Source: Bradymonas sediminis
GTDB taxonomy: Bacteria > Myxococcota_A > Bradymonadia > Bradymonadales > Bradymonadaceae
Assembly (NCBI RefSeq): GCF_003258315.1
Contig: NZ_CP030032.1
Coordinates: 3,660,501-3,724,500, forward strand
Reading direction: 5' to 3'
DNA length: 64,000 bases
How positions within the stretch are numbered: the first letter of the stretch is position 1; every line of letters starts with the position of its first letter. The translations under genes were made by a program, and so were the position numbers. Below the pieces are notes generated by a model. It worked only from the letters and a program-made list of their open reading frames with translations, was not told where the DNA came from and searched no databases. Below are positions 23,710 through 32,754 of the stretch, piece after piece.

Positions 23710-26115
23710 ATGGCAACCCAAGAGAATGCAGGAAAATCAACGCGGCAGATTCGCAAGGCTGTGGTCATCGGCGCCGGTGTGATGGGGCGCGGAATCGCCG
23801 CTCAACTTGCCAACGCCCGCATCCCCTGCCATCTGCTCGACATCGTGCCGCGCAGCGCAGCCGAAGGCGAAGATGAATCCAGCCCGGCGTTCCGCAATAA
23901 GATCGCGACCGGCGCGCTTGAGCTCATCAAAAAGAGCAGCCCCGCCCTTCTGCTTACCAAACGCGACCTTTCCCTGATCACCCCGGGCAATATTGAAGAC
24001 CACCTCGACGCGCTGAACGACGCGGACTGGGTTGTCGAAGCGGTTCCGGAGCGGATGTCGATCAAGCAGGCGACCTTCGACAAGATCGAAGCCAACGCCG
24101 GGCCCGACACGATCATCACCTCGAACACCTCGGGCCTGTCGATCGCCGGCATGCTGGAAGGGCGCTCGGAGGCTTTCCGCCGCCGCTTCCTGGTGACGCA
24201 CTTCTTCAACCCCGTGCGTTATATGAACCTGCTTGAGCTGGTCGAGGGCGCGGACACCGACCCCGAGATCACCAAGGCATTCGTCAAATTCGGCCGCGAC
24301 CAGCTCGGCAAGGGCATCGTCTTCGGCAAAGACACCACCAACTTCATCGGCAACCGCATCGGCGTGCACGGCATCATGAGCATCATGCACCTGATGGGCG
24401 AGTATGACCTGACGGTGGAAGACGTCGATAATATCTTCGGCAAGCCCATGGGCCGCCCGAAATCGGCCGTCTTCCGCACCGGTGATGTCGTCGGCCTCGA
24501 TACCTTTATCGACGTCGCGACCAACTGCTACGACACCCTCACCGAGGACGAAGAGCGCGACGTCTTCAAAGTCCCGGGCTTCCTCAAAGAGATGGTCGAG
24601 AAGGGATGGACCGGCTCCAAGGCTGGCCAGGGCTTCTACAAAAAGACCAAAGAGGGCATCCTCGCCCTGCGCCCCGAGTCCATGGAGTACGAGGCGCGCA
24701 ACGTCACGAAATTCGAAAGCCTCAAAGGCGCCAAAGGCAAGCCCGCCAAGCGCATCGCGCACGTGATCCGCGAGGGCAAAGACAAGGCCGCCGACTTCGC
24801 ACGCGCCGCCACCTTCGGCTCGCTTGCTTATACCGCGCGTCGCATGGGCGAAATCGCCGACGATATCGTCAACATCGACAACGCGATGCGTTGGGGCTTC
24901 AACTGGGACCTCGGCCCCTTCGAAATCTGGGACGCCATCGGCCTGAAATGGTCGATCGACCAATTCGCCGAAGCTGGCATTGAACTCCCGGCATGGATCC
25001 ACGAGATGGTCGATGCGGGCCACGAGGTCTTCTACCAGTGGAACGGCGCGACCCTCGAGTATTACGACCCGAGCAGCAAATCCTATAAAGCCGTGCCGGC
25101 CGACGAACGCGATATCCAGATCGAGGTGCTTAAGCGCTCCGACAAAAAGGTCATGGGTAACGACGGCGCCACGCTCTATGACATCGGCGACGGTGTCGCG
25201 CTGCTCGAGTTCCACACCAAGATGAACTCCATCGATAACGAGATTATCGAGATGATGGAGAAGGCCGCCGACGAAGTCGAGAACGGCGATTGGAAAGGTC
25301 TCGTCATCGGCAACGGTTCGGCCCACTTCTCGGCCGGCGCGAACCTGATGCTCATCCTGATGTACTCGCGCCAGAAAGACTGGGCGCCCATCGAAGAGAT
25401 GATCACTCGCTTCCAGAACGTCAACCAGCGCATGCATTATCTGAGCAAGCCGGTCGTCGCCGCGCCGCAGGGCATGGCGCTTGGCGGTGGTGCAGAGGTT
25501 TGCCTGGGCGCCGGACATATCCAGGCTTCGGGCGAGCTCTATATGGGCCTCGTTGAAGTCGGCGTCGGCCTTATCCCCGGCGGCGCCGGTAACGTCGCGC
25601 TGATGCGCAATATCTTCGGGCGCCACTCGGCGGACAAGGACTTCGCCGCGCTTCCGTTTTTGCAGAAAGTGTTCATGCAGATCGGCATGGGTCAGGTCTC
25701 CCCGAGCGCCGAAGGCGCGCGTGAGGCCGGCTATCTGACCGAAGCCGACGGCGTGTCGCTCAACGCCGACCTGCGCATCTACCACGCCAAGCAGCGCGTC
25801 CTCGGCCTGACCGCCAGCGGCTACCAGGCTCCGCGCAAGACCCTGTTCCGCCTGCCCGGCGAGAACGGCGCCGCGACCATCGACATGATGCTCTACGGCA
25901 TGGAGAGCCAGCACCAGATCTCGGCCTACGACCGCCACGTCGGCAACGTCCTGGCCAAGGTCCTCACCGGTGGAGACACCAGCCGCGCGAACCTCGTGAC
26001 CGAAGATCGCCTCATCGAGCTGGAGCGCGAAGCGTTCCTCTCGCTGTGCGGCGAAGAGAAGAGTCAGGATCGCATGCAGCATATGCTGATGAATAATAAG
26101 CCGCTTCGTAACTGA
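23710..26115 (+). CDS. fadN: 3-hydroxyacyl-CoA dehydrogenase / enoyl-CoA hydratase, FadN type
   Basis: 801 residues. It carries the hydration and NAD-dependent oxidation steps of beta-oxidation in one chain. The dehydrogenase comes first: the Rossmann motif VIGAGVMGRGIAAQLA at about 20-35, the catalytic-His region FLVTHFFNPVRYMNL, and the C-terminal dehydrogenase domain through about 470. The hydratase fold follows (about 490-690), with NGSAHFSAGANLML and the oxyanion region GMALGGGAEVCLGAGH. Dehydrogenase-first order and length match Bacillus FadN rather than FadB/FadJ. A thiolase gene follows 139 bp downstream. AGGAAAGAGG lies before the ATG. Confidence 0.93.
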   Translation: MATQENAGKSTRQIRKAVVIGAGVMGRGIAAQLANARIPCHLLDIVPRSAAEGEDESSPAFRNKIATGALELIKKSSPALLLTKRDLSLITPGNIEDHLDALNDADWVVEAVPERMSIKQATFDKIEANAGPDTIITSNTSGLSIAGMLEGRSEAFRRRFLVTHFFNPVRYMNLLELVEGADTDPEITKAFVKFGRDQLGKGIVFGKDTTNFIGNRIGVHGIMSIMHLMGEYDLTVEDVDNIFGKPMGRPKSAVFRTGDVVGLDTFIDVATNCYDTLTEDEERDVFKVPGFLKEMVEKGWTGSKAGQGFYKKTKEGILALRPESMEYEARNVTKFESLKGAKGKPAKRIAHVIREGKDKAADFARAATFGSLAYTARRMGEIADDIVNIDNAMRWGFNWDLGPFEIWDAIGLKWSIDQFAEAGIELPAWIHEMVDAGHEVFYQWNGATLEYYDPSSKSYKAVPADERDIQIEVLKRSDKKVMGNDGATLYDIGDGVALLEFHTKMNSIDNEIIEMMEKAADEVENGDWKGLVIGNGSAHFSAGANLMLILMYSRQKDWAPIEEMITRFQNVNQRMHYLSKPVVAAPQGMALGGGAEVCLGAGHIQASGELYMGLVEVGVGLIPGGAGNVALMRNIFGRHSADKDFAALPFLQKVFMQIGMGQVSPSAEGAREAGYLTEADGVSLNADLRIYHAKQRVLGLTASGYQAPRKTLFRLPGENGAATIDMMLYGMESQHQISAYDRHVGNVLAKVLTGGDTSRANLVTEDRLIELEREAFLSLCGEEKSQDRMQHMLMNNKPLRN

Positions 26116-26254
26116 TATATAGCGGTGAGCAAACCGGCAGTGGGCGCCCATACGCGCCCACTGCCGGCTAAGAGTTCCTTTCATATCAATCCATCGAGCG
26201 CGCTCTTTCGAAAAGAAGCCGCTTCGACGACATACAGAGCTTGGAGATACATCA

Positions 26255-27436
26255 ATGGAAACACGCGACGTCGTTATCGTTTCTTACGCCCGTACGCCCT
26301 TCTGCAAGGCGAACCGTGGCCTGCTCAAAGACACCCGCCCCGACACCCTCGCCGCGCTGGCGATTGAAGCCGCTATGGAGCGCGCGCCGGGGCTTAAACC
26401 CGAAGAGGTCGAAGACGTGATCATCGGCTGCGCCATGCCCGAAGGCGAGCAAGGCATGAACGTCGCGCGCATCGCGGCCCTGATGGCCGGCCTGCCCGAC
26501 AGCGTCCCCGCCATGACCGTCAACCGCTTCTGCTCCTCCGGCCTGCAGTCCGTGTCGCAGATCGCTGAGCGCATCATGCTCGGCGCCATCGACGTGGGCA
26601 TCGCCGGCGGCACCGAGTCCATGAGCATGGTGCCGATGGGCGGCAATAAGCCCTCGGCCAACCCGGAACTCATGAAGGAGAACCCCGGCGTTTATATCCC
26701 CATGGGCGCCACCGCTGAGAACGTCGCCAAGCGCTTCGAGGTGAGCCGCGAAGAGCAGGACGCGTTCGCGCTGCGCAGCCACACCCGCGCCGTCGACGCC
26801 TGGGAGCGCGGCTTCATGCAGGGAGAGGTCATTCCGGTCGAAACCGAAGTCATCAATCATGACGGCGCCGTGCAGAAGATCACCGTCAGCAAAGACGACG
26901 GCCCGCGCCCCTCGACCACCCTGGAGAAGTTGGCGAGACTTCCCACCGTCTTCGACCGCAAAAACGGCTCGGTCACCCCGGGCAACTCGTCGCCGCTGAC
27001 CGACGGCGCCGCCGCCATCGTCCTGATGTCCAAAGAGAAAGCCGACGAGTTGGGTCTTGAGATCCTCGGCTATTATCGCGGATTCCAGGTCGCCGGCGTG
27101 GACCCCGAGATCATGGGCATCGGCCCGGTCGCGGCCGTCGAGAAGCTTCTCAAGAAGCACGACATGACCGTGGACGATATCGACCTCTACGAGGTCAACG
27201 AAGCCTTCAGCAGCCAGTCGGTCTACTCGGCCAAAAAGCTCGGCCTGGACATGGACAAGGTCAACGTCAACGGCGGCGCCCTCGCCCTGGGTCACCCCCT
27301 GGGCGTCTCGGGCACGCGCATGACCGGCACGCTCTTGCGCGCCCTCGAGGAGCAGGACGGCCGCTTCGGCGTCGTCACGATGTGCATCGGCGGCGGCATG
27401 GGCGCAGCCGGCCTGTTTGAGCGCGTCAAGAAGTAA
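26255..27436 (+). CDS. fadA: Acetyl-CoA acyltransferase (thiolase)
   Basis: 393 residues. It cleaves 3-ketoacyl-CoA to acetyl-CoA plus a shortened acyl-CoA. Signatures: the nucleophilic Cys in VNRFCSSGLQSV (about residue 91), YEVNEAFSSQSV, the catalytic His in LALGHPLGVSGTRM, and the second Cys in VTMCIGGGMGAAGLFE. It works with the FadN-like enzyme directly upstream, giving a short beta-oxidation operon. The start is preceded by GGAGAT. A strong bidirectional terminator follows at 27453-27509. Gene named by role; paralogues would need phylogeny to separate. Confidence 0.94.
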   Translation: METRDVVIVSYARTPFCKANRGLLKDTRPDTLAALAIEAAMERAPGLKPEEVEDVIIGCAMPEGEQGMNVARIAALMAGLPDSVPAMTVNRFCSSGLQSVSQIAERIMLGAIDVGIAGGTESMSMVPMGGNKPSANPELMKENPGVYIPMGATAENVAKRFEVSREEQDAFALRSHTRAVDAWERGFMQGEVIPVETEVINHDGAVQKITVSKDDGPRPSTTLEKLARLPTVFDRKNGSVTPGNSSPLTDGAAAIVLMSKEKADELGLEILGYYRGFQVAGVDPEIMGIGPVAAVEKLLKKHDMTVDDIDLYEVNEAFSSQSVYSAKKLGLDMDKVNVNGGALALGHPLGVSGTRMTGTLLRALEEQDGRFGVVTMCIGGGMGAAGLFERVKK

Positions 27437-27452
27437 TTCGCACGCGCTTGCG

Positions 27453-27509
27453 CGCACATAAAAAAAGCCGCGCGGTTCAATGAAAGAGCCGCGCGGCTTT
27501 TTTATGTGC
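27453..27509. terminator. Bidirectional terminator between thiolase and RCC1 lipoprotein genes
   Basis: A long hairpin with arms GCACATAAAAAAAGCCGCGCGG and its near complement, a 12-nt loop and U-runs on both strands. It serves the plus-strand thiolase and the minus-strand lipoprotein gene. The start of the tandem duplication lies in this hairpin. Confidence 0.95.
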
Positions 27510-27532
27510 AGCAACTGCATGCAGGAGGTTTT

Positions 27533-29311
27533 CTAAAACGTTTGTACCCGCTGGGCGCTCGGCTCGCACTCGAGCGGACGTATTGGATTGCCCGTGCTTT
27601 GCGAAAGACCCCAGCACCAGATATCGCCGCCTTCGGTGAGTACGCACTGCCCGGCCAGCGACTCCCAATCTTCGGGAATATTCTGTATCGCGGCCTGTGG
27701 CACCTCATAATATTGACTTTCTGAGTTCGGCACCCACGCCCGCTGGCCGACAGTGCAGGGCGAGAGCTGGCCCCAACACTGAATCTGTCGCTCCGGTGTC
27801 GCGCTACAAAACCCCAGGCCCAATGGACTGATATCGACCATTTCATCGCTCCAGGGCTTGCGCTGCGGTACGCTGCCCACCCCTCCCCCCCAGCACCAAA
27901 TATGAAGTTGTTCGTCGATACCACAGATACCATCACGAACCGCAGCCCCATTTTTGGCAGCAATTTCCAAAAATATGCCAGGTTCACCTATCGCGAGGAG
28001 TTCATCCTGGTCGTCGAGGCTGCCGTTGCCCAGGTACCCATATTCGCCCGAGCCCATACAGTGCCACCGTTTTGTTTTCGTTTCCTCTGCGCATAACGCA
28101 TTGCGCGTCATGAAGATTCGTGCAAACGGTCCTGAATCAATAAGCACCGGCTCGTATGAATGGGTTTCGAGCAAATTAGTGGCCCGTTCTTCGTAATTGC
28201 CGCTGATTAATAGATCGCCCCAACAATAGATCGAACCTTCCGCGCTAAGCCCGCATGTTGAATGCGCGCCCATCGCCAATGATTCAAAGCGAAGCGCTGT
28301 TTCGAGTAATGTGGGTGACTCAAGCTGCGGGGTCTGAAAATCTGCGCCGAGTTTTCCCAAGGTATTTTGTCCCCAGCAATAAACACGCCCGTCCGTAGAT
28401 AACGCGCAATTCGCAGAACCGTCCTGTGTCGTCATCGACTTAAAATGGACGTCGCCATCGACCTCAATCTGCTCAAACTTTGGAATCCATAATGCATCGC
28501 TATTCTCAACGGAGTCATTAAATTTGACCCAATAAATCTGACCTCCGGTGCTGATCGCATAATGCGCGCCCTGGTCGCCAAACGCCTTAAACTTCAACTC
28601 AACCCGAAAATTTGCCCGAGCTTGTAGCCCACCTACCGTCGCCTTGACTTCCACCTCGCCGCGTTCAATGCCGCTGAGCAGGCCGTTCGGGTCGATGGTC
28701 GCGCGCTCGGGTGTATCGCTATGCCAATCAACGGGCAGATTCAGATTCACAATTTCGGTGCCGTCAGCCCGGTAGGCCTCGACCTCCAAGGCGAGGCTCT
28801 CTCCCACCCCGACCTCACGCTGCGCGGGGATGATCTCGATGCGCTCAAGCTCATCAAACGGGCGTACGATAACTTCGAGCGAAGCCTGAGCGTCCCCACT
28901 TGTTGCGCTGAGGGTCGTTTGCCCGGCCTCCAACCCGAGGAGAAGGCCCGACTCATCCACCGTCGCAACCTGCGCGTTCTCAACCCGCCACGTGACATCC
29001 GCATCATCTAACTGTATTCCATGATCGTTATACGCCCGGAAATTTATCTGGACGGTCTGCGTGACGAATGCTTCAACCGGATCGGGTGAGAGGATCAACT
29101 GAGCGACGTGCGCCGAGTCATCGACATCGGCCACATCTTCGGGCACATCCTGTCGAATATCGGTTGCTTCCTCCTCGGATTTCGCCGCGTCCTGCCCTGT
29201 ATCCGAAGAGCAGGCTGCTGTGAGACAGGTCATGCAGAGGATGGAAAACACGATAAACACGGACGGAGAATAATGAACGCGCGTTTTGAACATATGGCGG
29301 AGGGTATTCAT
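27533..29311 (-). CDS. Ig-like/RCC1-repeat lipoprotein, copy 1
   Basis: 592 residues from the ATG at 29311 (GGTGA upstream). The signal peptide ends in the lipobox LTAAC. Two BIG2-type Ig domains follow (about 70-150 and 155-240; VTWRVENAQVATVDESGLLL is a typical BIG2 strand pair). The C-terminal 340 residues form an RCC1/BLIP-II-like beta-propeller: repeats with CWG cores such as RVYCWGQNTLGKLG, IYCWGDLLISGN and IWCWGLSQSTGNP, plus many cysteines likely in disulfides. Probably an outer-surface binding protein. Copy 2 at 30347-32125 is nearly identical at both ends but differs through the propeller. Confidence 0.9.
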   Translation of the reverse strand: MNTLRHMFKTRVHYSPSVFIVFSILCMTCLTAACSSDTGQDAAKSEEEATDIRQDVPEDVADVDDSAHVAQLILSPDPVEAFVTQTVQINFRAYNDHGIQLDDADVTWRVENAQVATVDESGLLLGLEAGQTTLSATSGDAQASLEVIVRPFDELERIEIIPAQREVGVGESLALEVEAYRADGTEIVNLNLPVDWHSDTPERATIDPNGLLSGIERGEVEVKATVGGLQARANFRVELKFKAFGDQGAHYAISTGGQIYWVKFNDSVENSDALWIPKFEQIEVDGDVHFKSMTTQDGSANCALSTDGRVYCWGQNTLGKLGADFQTPQLESPTLLETALRFESLAMGAHSTCGLSAEGSIYCWGDLLISGNYEERATNLLETHSYEPVLIDSGPFARIFMTRNALCAEETKTKRWHCMGSGEYGYLGNGSLDDQDELLAIGEPGIFLEIAAKNGAAVRDGICGIDEQLHIWCWGGGVGSVPQRKPWSDEMVDISPLGLGFCSATPERQIQCWGQLSPCTVGQRAWVPNSESQYYEVPQAAIQNIPEDWESLAGQCVLTEGGDIWCWGLSQSTGNPIRPLECEPSAQRVQTF

Positions 29312-29432
29312 ACTTTTCACCGAGTAGTCTGACAGATCATAAAGATTTGTTAGACTTCCTTATTTCAGGGCGTTGAGCGTTTACATACCATCATGCATTA
29401 ATAGATGCAAAATTCGAAGAGTGCGCGACGTG

Positions 29433-29539
29433 ATCCGCGGGCCCCCTACGCTTCGCTCCGGTCACCGCGCGGCTACAAGGCCCATGCTACGCATGGTGGA
29501 GAGGCCTTCGAACAATGGAGCGAATTCACCGGGCGAACC
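29433..29539. repeat. 107-bp dispersed repeat, copy a
   Basis: Starts ATCCGCGGG, includes CGCTCCGGTCACCGCGCGGC and the hairpin CCATGC-TAC-GCATGG, and ends at GCGAACC. Three further copies lie at 29783-29889, 32247-32353 and 32597-32703. The next 50 bp contain GAAGCGTAGCGGAGTCC, an inverted echo of the repeat's TACGCTTCGCTCCGG. Confidence 0.8.
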
Positions 29540-29782
29540 ACCGACCACGCGACGCCTCCCCCACGGACGAAGCGTAGCGGAGTCCGGATTGATAGCCGTG
29601 GGTGAGTCCACGAAAGAAAAGAAGTCCCCGGACACCACAAAATACCGAAATCCCACGATACCCCGCGCCGCAAGGAGCCCTCGGGAGGCGTCATGAACCC
29701 GAACCACGTTTAATCATTACAATATCGTGCGTCGCGAACCCGAATCATACCTTATTCATCGCGTTCATCGCGCCCGCGCACA

Positions 29783-29889
29783 TCCGCGGGTTCCCTACGC
29801 TCCGCTCCGGTCACCGCGCGGCTACAAGGCCCATGCTACGCATGGTGGAGAGGCATTCGATTGGTGGGGCGAATTCACGGCGCGAACCG
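29783..29889. repeat. 107-bp dispersed repeat, copy b
   Basis: Same orientation as copy a, about 350 bp downstream, with scattered differences (TTCCCTACGCTCCGC for CCCCCTACGCTTCGC; ATTGGTGGGG for ACAATGGAG). The hairpin CCATGC-TAC-GCATGG is retained. Confidence 0.8.
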
Positions 29890-29906
29890 CGCCTCTGAGT
29901 AAAACA

Positions 29907-29940
29907 CAAAAAAACCGGGCCGCCCCAAAGGGCAGCCCGG
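29907..29940 (-). terminator. Duplicated sdhB terminator, unit 1
   Basis: Stem CCGGGC(C)GCCC / GGGC(A)GCCCGG with a U-run in the minus direction; a copy of the sdhB terminator at 32721-32754, now following the truncated sdhB fragment. Confidence 0.85.
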
Positions 29941-29970
29941 CTCTTTAAATCCATCACGCCGAAAATCCTA

Positions 29971-30264
29971 TCAGGACTCGGTGACGCGCCCGCCGGTGCG
30001 GAGCACCGCGCGCACATAATCGCGGCGCATCCGCGAGATATTGTTGATGCTGATGCCTTTGGGGCACACAGCCTCACACTCGCCGATATTGGAGCAGTTG
30101 CCGAAGCCCTCGTCGTCCATGGTGGTGACCATGCGGATGGTGCGGATGTCGCGCTCGGGCTGGCCCTGCGGGAGCTTCGCAAATTGCGTGAGCTTCGCGC
30201 TGGTGAAGAGCGAGGCCGAGGAGTTCGGGCACGCGGCGACGCAGGCGCCGCAGCCGATGCAGGT
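29971..30264 (-). pseudogene. Truncated duplicate of sdhB (C-terminal third)
   Basis: Matches the last 98 codons of the intact sdhB at 32785-33564 with about four base differences. It keeps the cluster-binding CIGCGACVAACPN and GECEAVCPKGI motifs but lacks the N-terminal [2Fe-2S] domain. The break at 30264 joins it to a terminator copy, the junction of the tandem duplication. A TTG at 30294 could in theory start a 107-residue ferredoxin-like product, but there is no promoter or ribosome site. Confidence 0.92.
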
Positions 30265-30268
30265 AAGC

Positions 30269-30323
30269 GCACATAATAAGGCCACGCGGTTCAATGAAAG
30301 AACCGCGCGGCTTTTTTATGTGC
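30269..30323. terminator. Altered copy of the thiolase/RCC1 terminator
   Basis: The hairpin arms GGCCACGCGG and CCGCGCGGC pair imperfectly; the minus-strand U-run is now interrupted (AATAAGG). It still lies just after the RCC1 copy-2 stop and may terminate less well than 27453-27509. Confidence 0.65.
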
Positions 30324-30346
30324 AGCAACTGCATGCAGGAGGTTTT

Positions 30347-32125
30347 CTAAAACGTTTGTACCCGCTGGGCGCTCGGCTCGCACTCGAGTGGACGTATTGG
30401 ATTGCCCGTGCTCTGCGAAAGACCCCAGCACCAGATATCGCCGCCTTCGGTGAGTACGCATCGACCGGCTAGCGACTCCCAGTCGGGTGGCAGGCCTTCA
30501 ATGGGCGCCTGTGGCACCTCATAATATGCGGTTTCGGAGTTCGGCACCCATGCCCGTCGACCGACCGCGCAGGGCGATAAGCGTCCCCAACATTGAATAT
30601 GTCGATCGGGTGTCACGCTACAAAAACCCAAGCCCTGGGGCTGAATATCAACCATCTCATCCGTCCAACTTACCGGTTGAGGTATACTGCCTGACGCGCG
30701 TCCCCAGCACCAGACCTGGAACTGCGCGTCGATTCCACAAATGCCTTCACCTACCGTCGTCCCATTGCGGCTGGCCAGTTTCAGGAATACGCGGGGTTCG
30801 CCGATGGCAACCAATTCATCCTGATCATCAAGGCTTCCGTTGCCCAATGTTCCATATTCACCAGAGCCCATGCAATACCATGCGTTCGTTTTGATTTCCT
30901 GCGCGCATAGCGTATTGCGTGTCATCATTATCCGTTCATATCGACCCGCATCAATAAGTGCCGGCTCGTAGGATTGTCCTACAAGAAAATCAGGATATCT
31001 GTCTTCGAAATTGCCACTTATCAAAAGGTCCCCCCAACAGTAAATCGAGCCGCTTCCCGTAAGCCCGCAGGTTGAATACTGACCCATCGCCAGCGATTCG
31101 AAGCGAAGCTCCGTTTCGAGTAGTGTGGGTGATTCAAGCACGGTCGTCACAAAATCAACACCCAAATTGCCTAATACATTTTGCCCCCAACAATAGACAC
31201 GACCGTCGCGAGTGAGCGCGCATCTTCCCCCATTTTGGTTGTTCCCTATTGATATAAAATGCGCGTCATCATTGATTCGGATCTGATTAAATTCAGGCAT
31301 CCATAATCCGTCACTGTTTTCAGTGACTTCATCAAAGTACATCGTATATATTTGCCCCCCGGTGCTGATCACATAACCTCCACCGTTGTTACCAAATGCC
31401 TTAAACTTTAACTCCACCCTAAAACCGGCCTCTGCCCGAAGCTCTCCAACACTCGCCTGAATATTTACCCATCCACGTGCAATCCCGCGGAGAAGACCGC
31501 TTGCGTCGACACTCGCGCGCTCAGGGGCATCGCTATGCCAGTCCACCGGCAGACTCAACGGTGTGACTTTCGTGCCGTCGGCTCGAAAGGCCTCGACCTC
31601 CAAGGCGAGGCTCTCTCCCACCCCGACCTCACGCTGCGCGGGGATGATCTCGATGCGCTCAAGCTCATCAAACGGGCGTACGATAACTTCGAGCGAAGCC
31701 TGAGCGTCCCCACTTGTTGCGCTGAGGGTCGTTTGCCCGGCCTCCAACCCGAGGAGAAGGCCCGACTCATCCACCGTCGCAACCTGCGTGTTCTCAACTC
31801 GCCACGTGACATCCGCATCATCTAACTGTATTCCATGATCGTTATACGCCCGGAAATTTATCTGGACGGTCTGCGTGACGAATGCTTCAACCGGATCGGG
31901 TGAGAGGATCAACTGAGCGACGTGCGCCGACTCATCGACATCGGCCACATCTTCGGGCACATCCTGTCGAATATCGGTTGCTTCCTCCTCGGATTTCGCC
32001 GCGTCCTGCCCTGTATCCGAAGAGCAGGCTGCTGTGAGACAGGTCATGCAGAGGATGGAAAACACGATAAACACGGACGGAGAATAATGAACGCGCGTTT
32101 TGAACATATGGCGGAGGGTATTCAT
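30347..32125 (-). CDS. Ig-like/RCC1-repeat lipoprotein, copy 2
   Basis: 592 residues from the ATG at 32125, with the same signal peptide, LTAAC lipobox and first Ig domain as copy 1 (a couple of substitutions, for example D to E and A to T). From the middle of the second Ig domain (AFRADGTKVTPLSLPVDW here) to about 35 residues before the end the two proteins differ by many substitutions and small indels, while the CWG propeller cores remain (RVYCWGQNVLGNLG, IYCWGDLLISGNFEDR, QVWCWGRASG). The last residues, from CVLTEGGDIWCWGLSQST onward, are identical. Likely surface-exposed, with ligand variation between copies. Confidence 0.9.
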   Translation of the reverse strand: MNTLRHMFKTRVHYSPSVFIVFSILCMTCLTAACSSDTGQDAAKSEEEATDIRQDVPEDVADVDESAHVAQLILSPDPVEAFVTQTVQINFRAYNDHGIQLDDADVTWRVENTQVATVDESGLLLGLEAGQTTLSATSGDAQASLEVIVRPFDELERIEIIPAQREVGVGESLALEVEAFRADGTKVTPLSLPVDWHSDAPERASVDASGLLRGIARGWVNIQASVGELRAEAGFRVELKFKAFGNNGGGYVISTGGQIYTMYFDEVTENSDGLWMPEFNQIRINDDAHFISIGNNQNGGRCALTRDGRVYCWGQNVLGNLGVDFVTTVLESPTLLETELRFESLAMGQYSTCGLTGSGSIYCWGDLLISGNFEDRYPDFLVGQSYEPALIDAGRYERIMMTRNTLCAQEIKTNAWYCMGSGEYGTLGNGSLDDQDELVAIGEPRVFLKLASRNGTTVGEGICGIDAQFQVWCWGRASGSIPQPVSWTDEMVDIQPQGLGFCSVTPDRHIQCWGRLSPCAVGRRAWVPNSETAYYEVPQAPIEGLPPDWESLAGRCVLTEGGDIWCWGLSQSTGNPIRPLECEPSAQRVQTF

Positions 32126-32246
32126 ACTTTTCACCGAGTAGTCTGACAGATCATAAAGATTTGTTAGACTTCCTTATTTCAGGGCGTTGAGCGTTTACAT
32201 ACCATCATGCATTAATAGATGCAAAATTCGAAGAGTGCGCGACGTG

Positions 32247-32353
32247 ATCCGCGGGCCCCCTACGCTTCGCTCCGGTCACCGCGCGGCTACAAGGCCCATG
32301 CTACGCATGGTGGAGAGGCCTTCGAACAATGGAGCGAATTCACCGGGCGAACC
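32247..32353. repeat. 107-bp dispersed repeat, copy c
   Basis: Counterpart of copy a in unit 2; identical as far as I can see, including the CCATGC-TAC-GCATGG hairpin. Confidence 0.8.
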
Positions 32354-32596
32354 ACCGACCACGCGACGCCTCCCCCACGGACGAAGCGTAGCGGAGTCCG
32401 GATTGATAGCCGTGGGTGAGTCCACGAAAGAAAAGAAGTCCCCGGACACCACAAAATACCGAAATCCCACGATACCCCGCGCCGCAAGGAGCCCTCGGGA
32501 GGCGTCATGAACCCGAACCACGTTTAATCATTACAATATCGTGCGTCGCGAACCCGAATCATACCTTATTCATCGCGTTCATCGCGCCCGCGCACA

Positions 32597-32703
32597 TCCG
32601 CGGGTTCCCTACGCTCCGCTCCGGTCACCGCGCGGCTACAAGGCCCATGCTTCGCATGGTGGAGAGGCCTTCGATTGGTGGGGCGAATTCACGGCGCGAA
32701 CGG
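32597..32703. repeat. 107-bp dispersed repeat, copy d
   Basis: Counterpart of copy b in unit 2; the hairpin loop reads TTC instead of TAC (CCATGC-TTC-GCATGG), and a few other bases differ. Confidence 0.8.
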
Positions 32704-32720
32704 CGCCTCTCAGTAAAACA

Positions 32721-32754
32721 AAAAAAAACCGGGCCGCCCCAAAGGGCAGCCCGG
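32721..32754 (-). terminator. Intrinsic terminator of the sdhCAB operon
   Basis: Stem CCGGGC(C)GCCC / GGGC(A)GCCCGG with a short loop, followed by nine U in the minus direction, 30 bp after the sdhB stop. Confidence 0.93.

Larger units (their letters stand above)
29312..29970. other. Intergenic repeat region, unit 1
   Basis: 659 bp upstream of RCC1 copy 1 and downstream of the sdhB fragment. Contents: the lipoprotein promoter region (AT-rich, 29320-29410), two copies of a 107-bp repeat (29433-29539 and 29783-29889), and the sdhB-type terminator at 29907-29940. Open frames here are compositional artefacts that occur identically in unit 2. Confidence 0.7.
27452..30264. repeat. Tandem duplication, unit 1
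   Basis: A segment of about 2.81 kb repeated directly at 30267-33078 with an offset of 2814 bp. It starts in the thiolase terminator (GCGCACATAA), covers a whole RCC1 lipoprotein gene, its upstream repeat region and terminator, and ends inside sdhB at GATGCAGGT. The flanking 1.5 kb (28776-30264) differs from unit 2 at only a few positions, whereas 27646-28776 is strongly diverged. Confidence 0.95.

Noticed and set aside
23737-26184. An 815-codon minus-strand reading frame antisense to fadN
   Set aside because: It mirrors the fadN codon pattern (antisense of high-GC third positions), has no ribosome site and no recognisable domain; fadN has full conserved motifs.
29602-29898. Reading frames in the repeat region that occur identically in both units
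   Set aside because: Their identity simply follows the DNA duplication; codon use is random and they run through hairpin repeats and a terminator.
29971-30294. A stand-alone dicluster ferredoxin gene
   Set aside because: It is an exact C-terminal slice of sdhB fused to terminator sequence, with a TTG start lacking a ribosome site; called a pseudogene instead.
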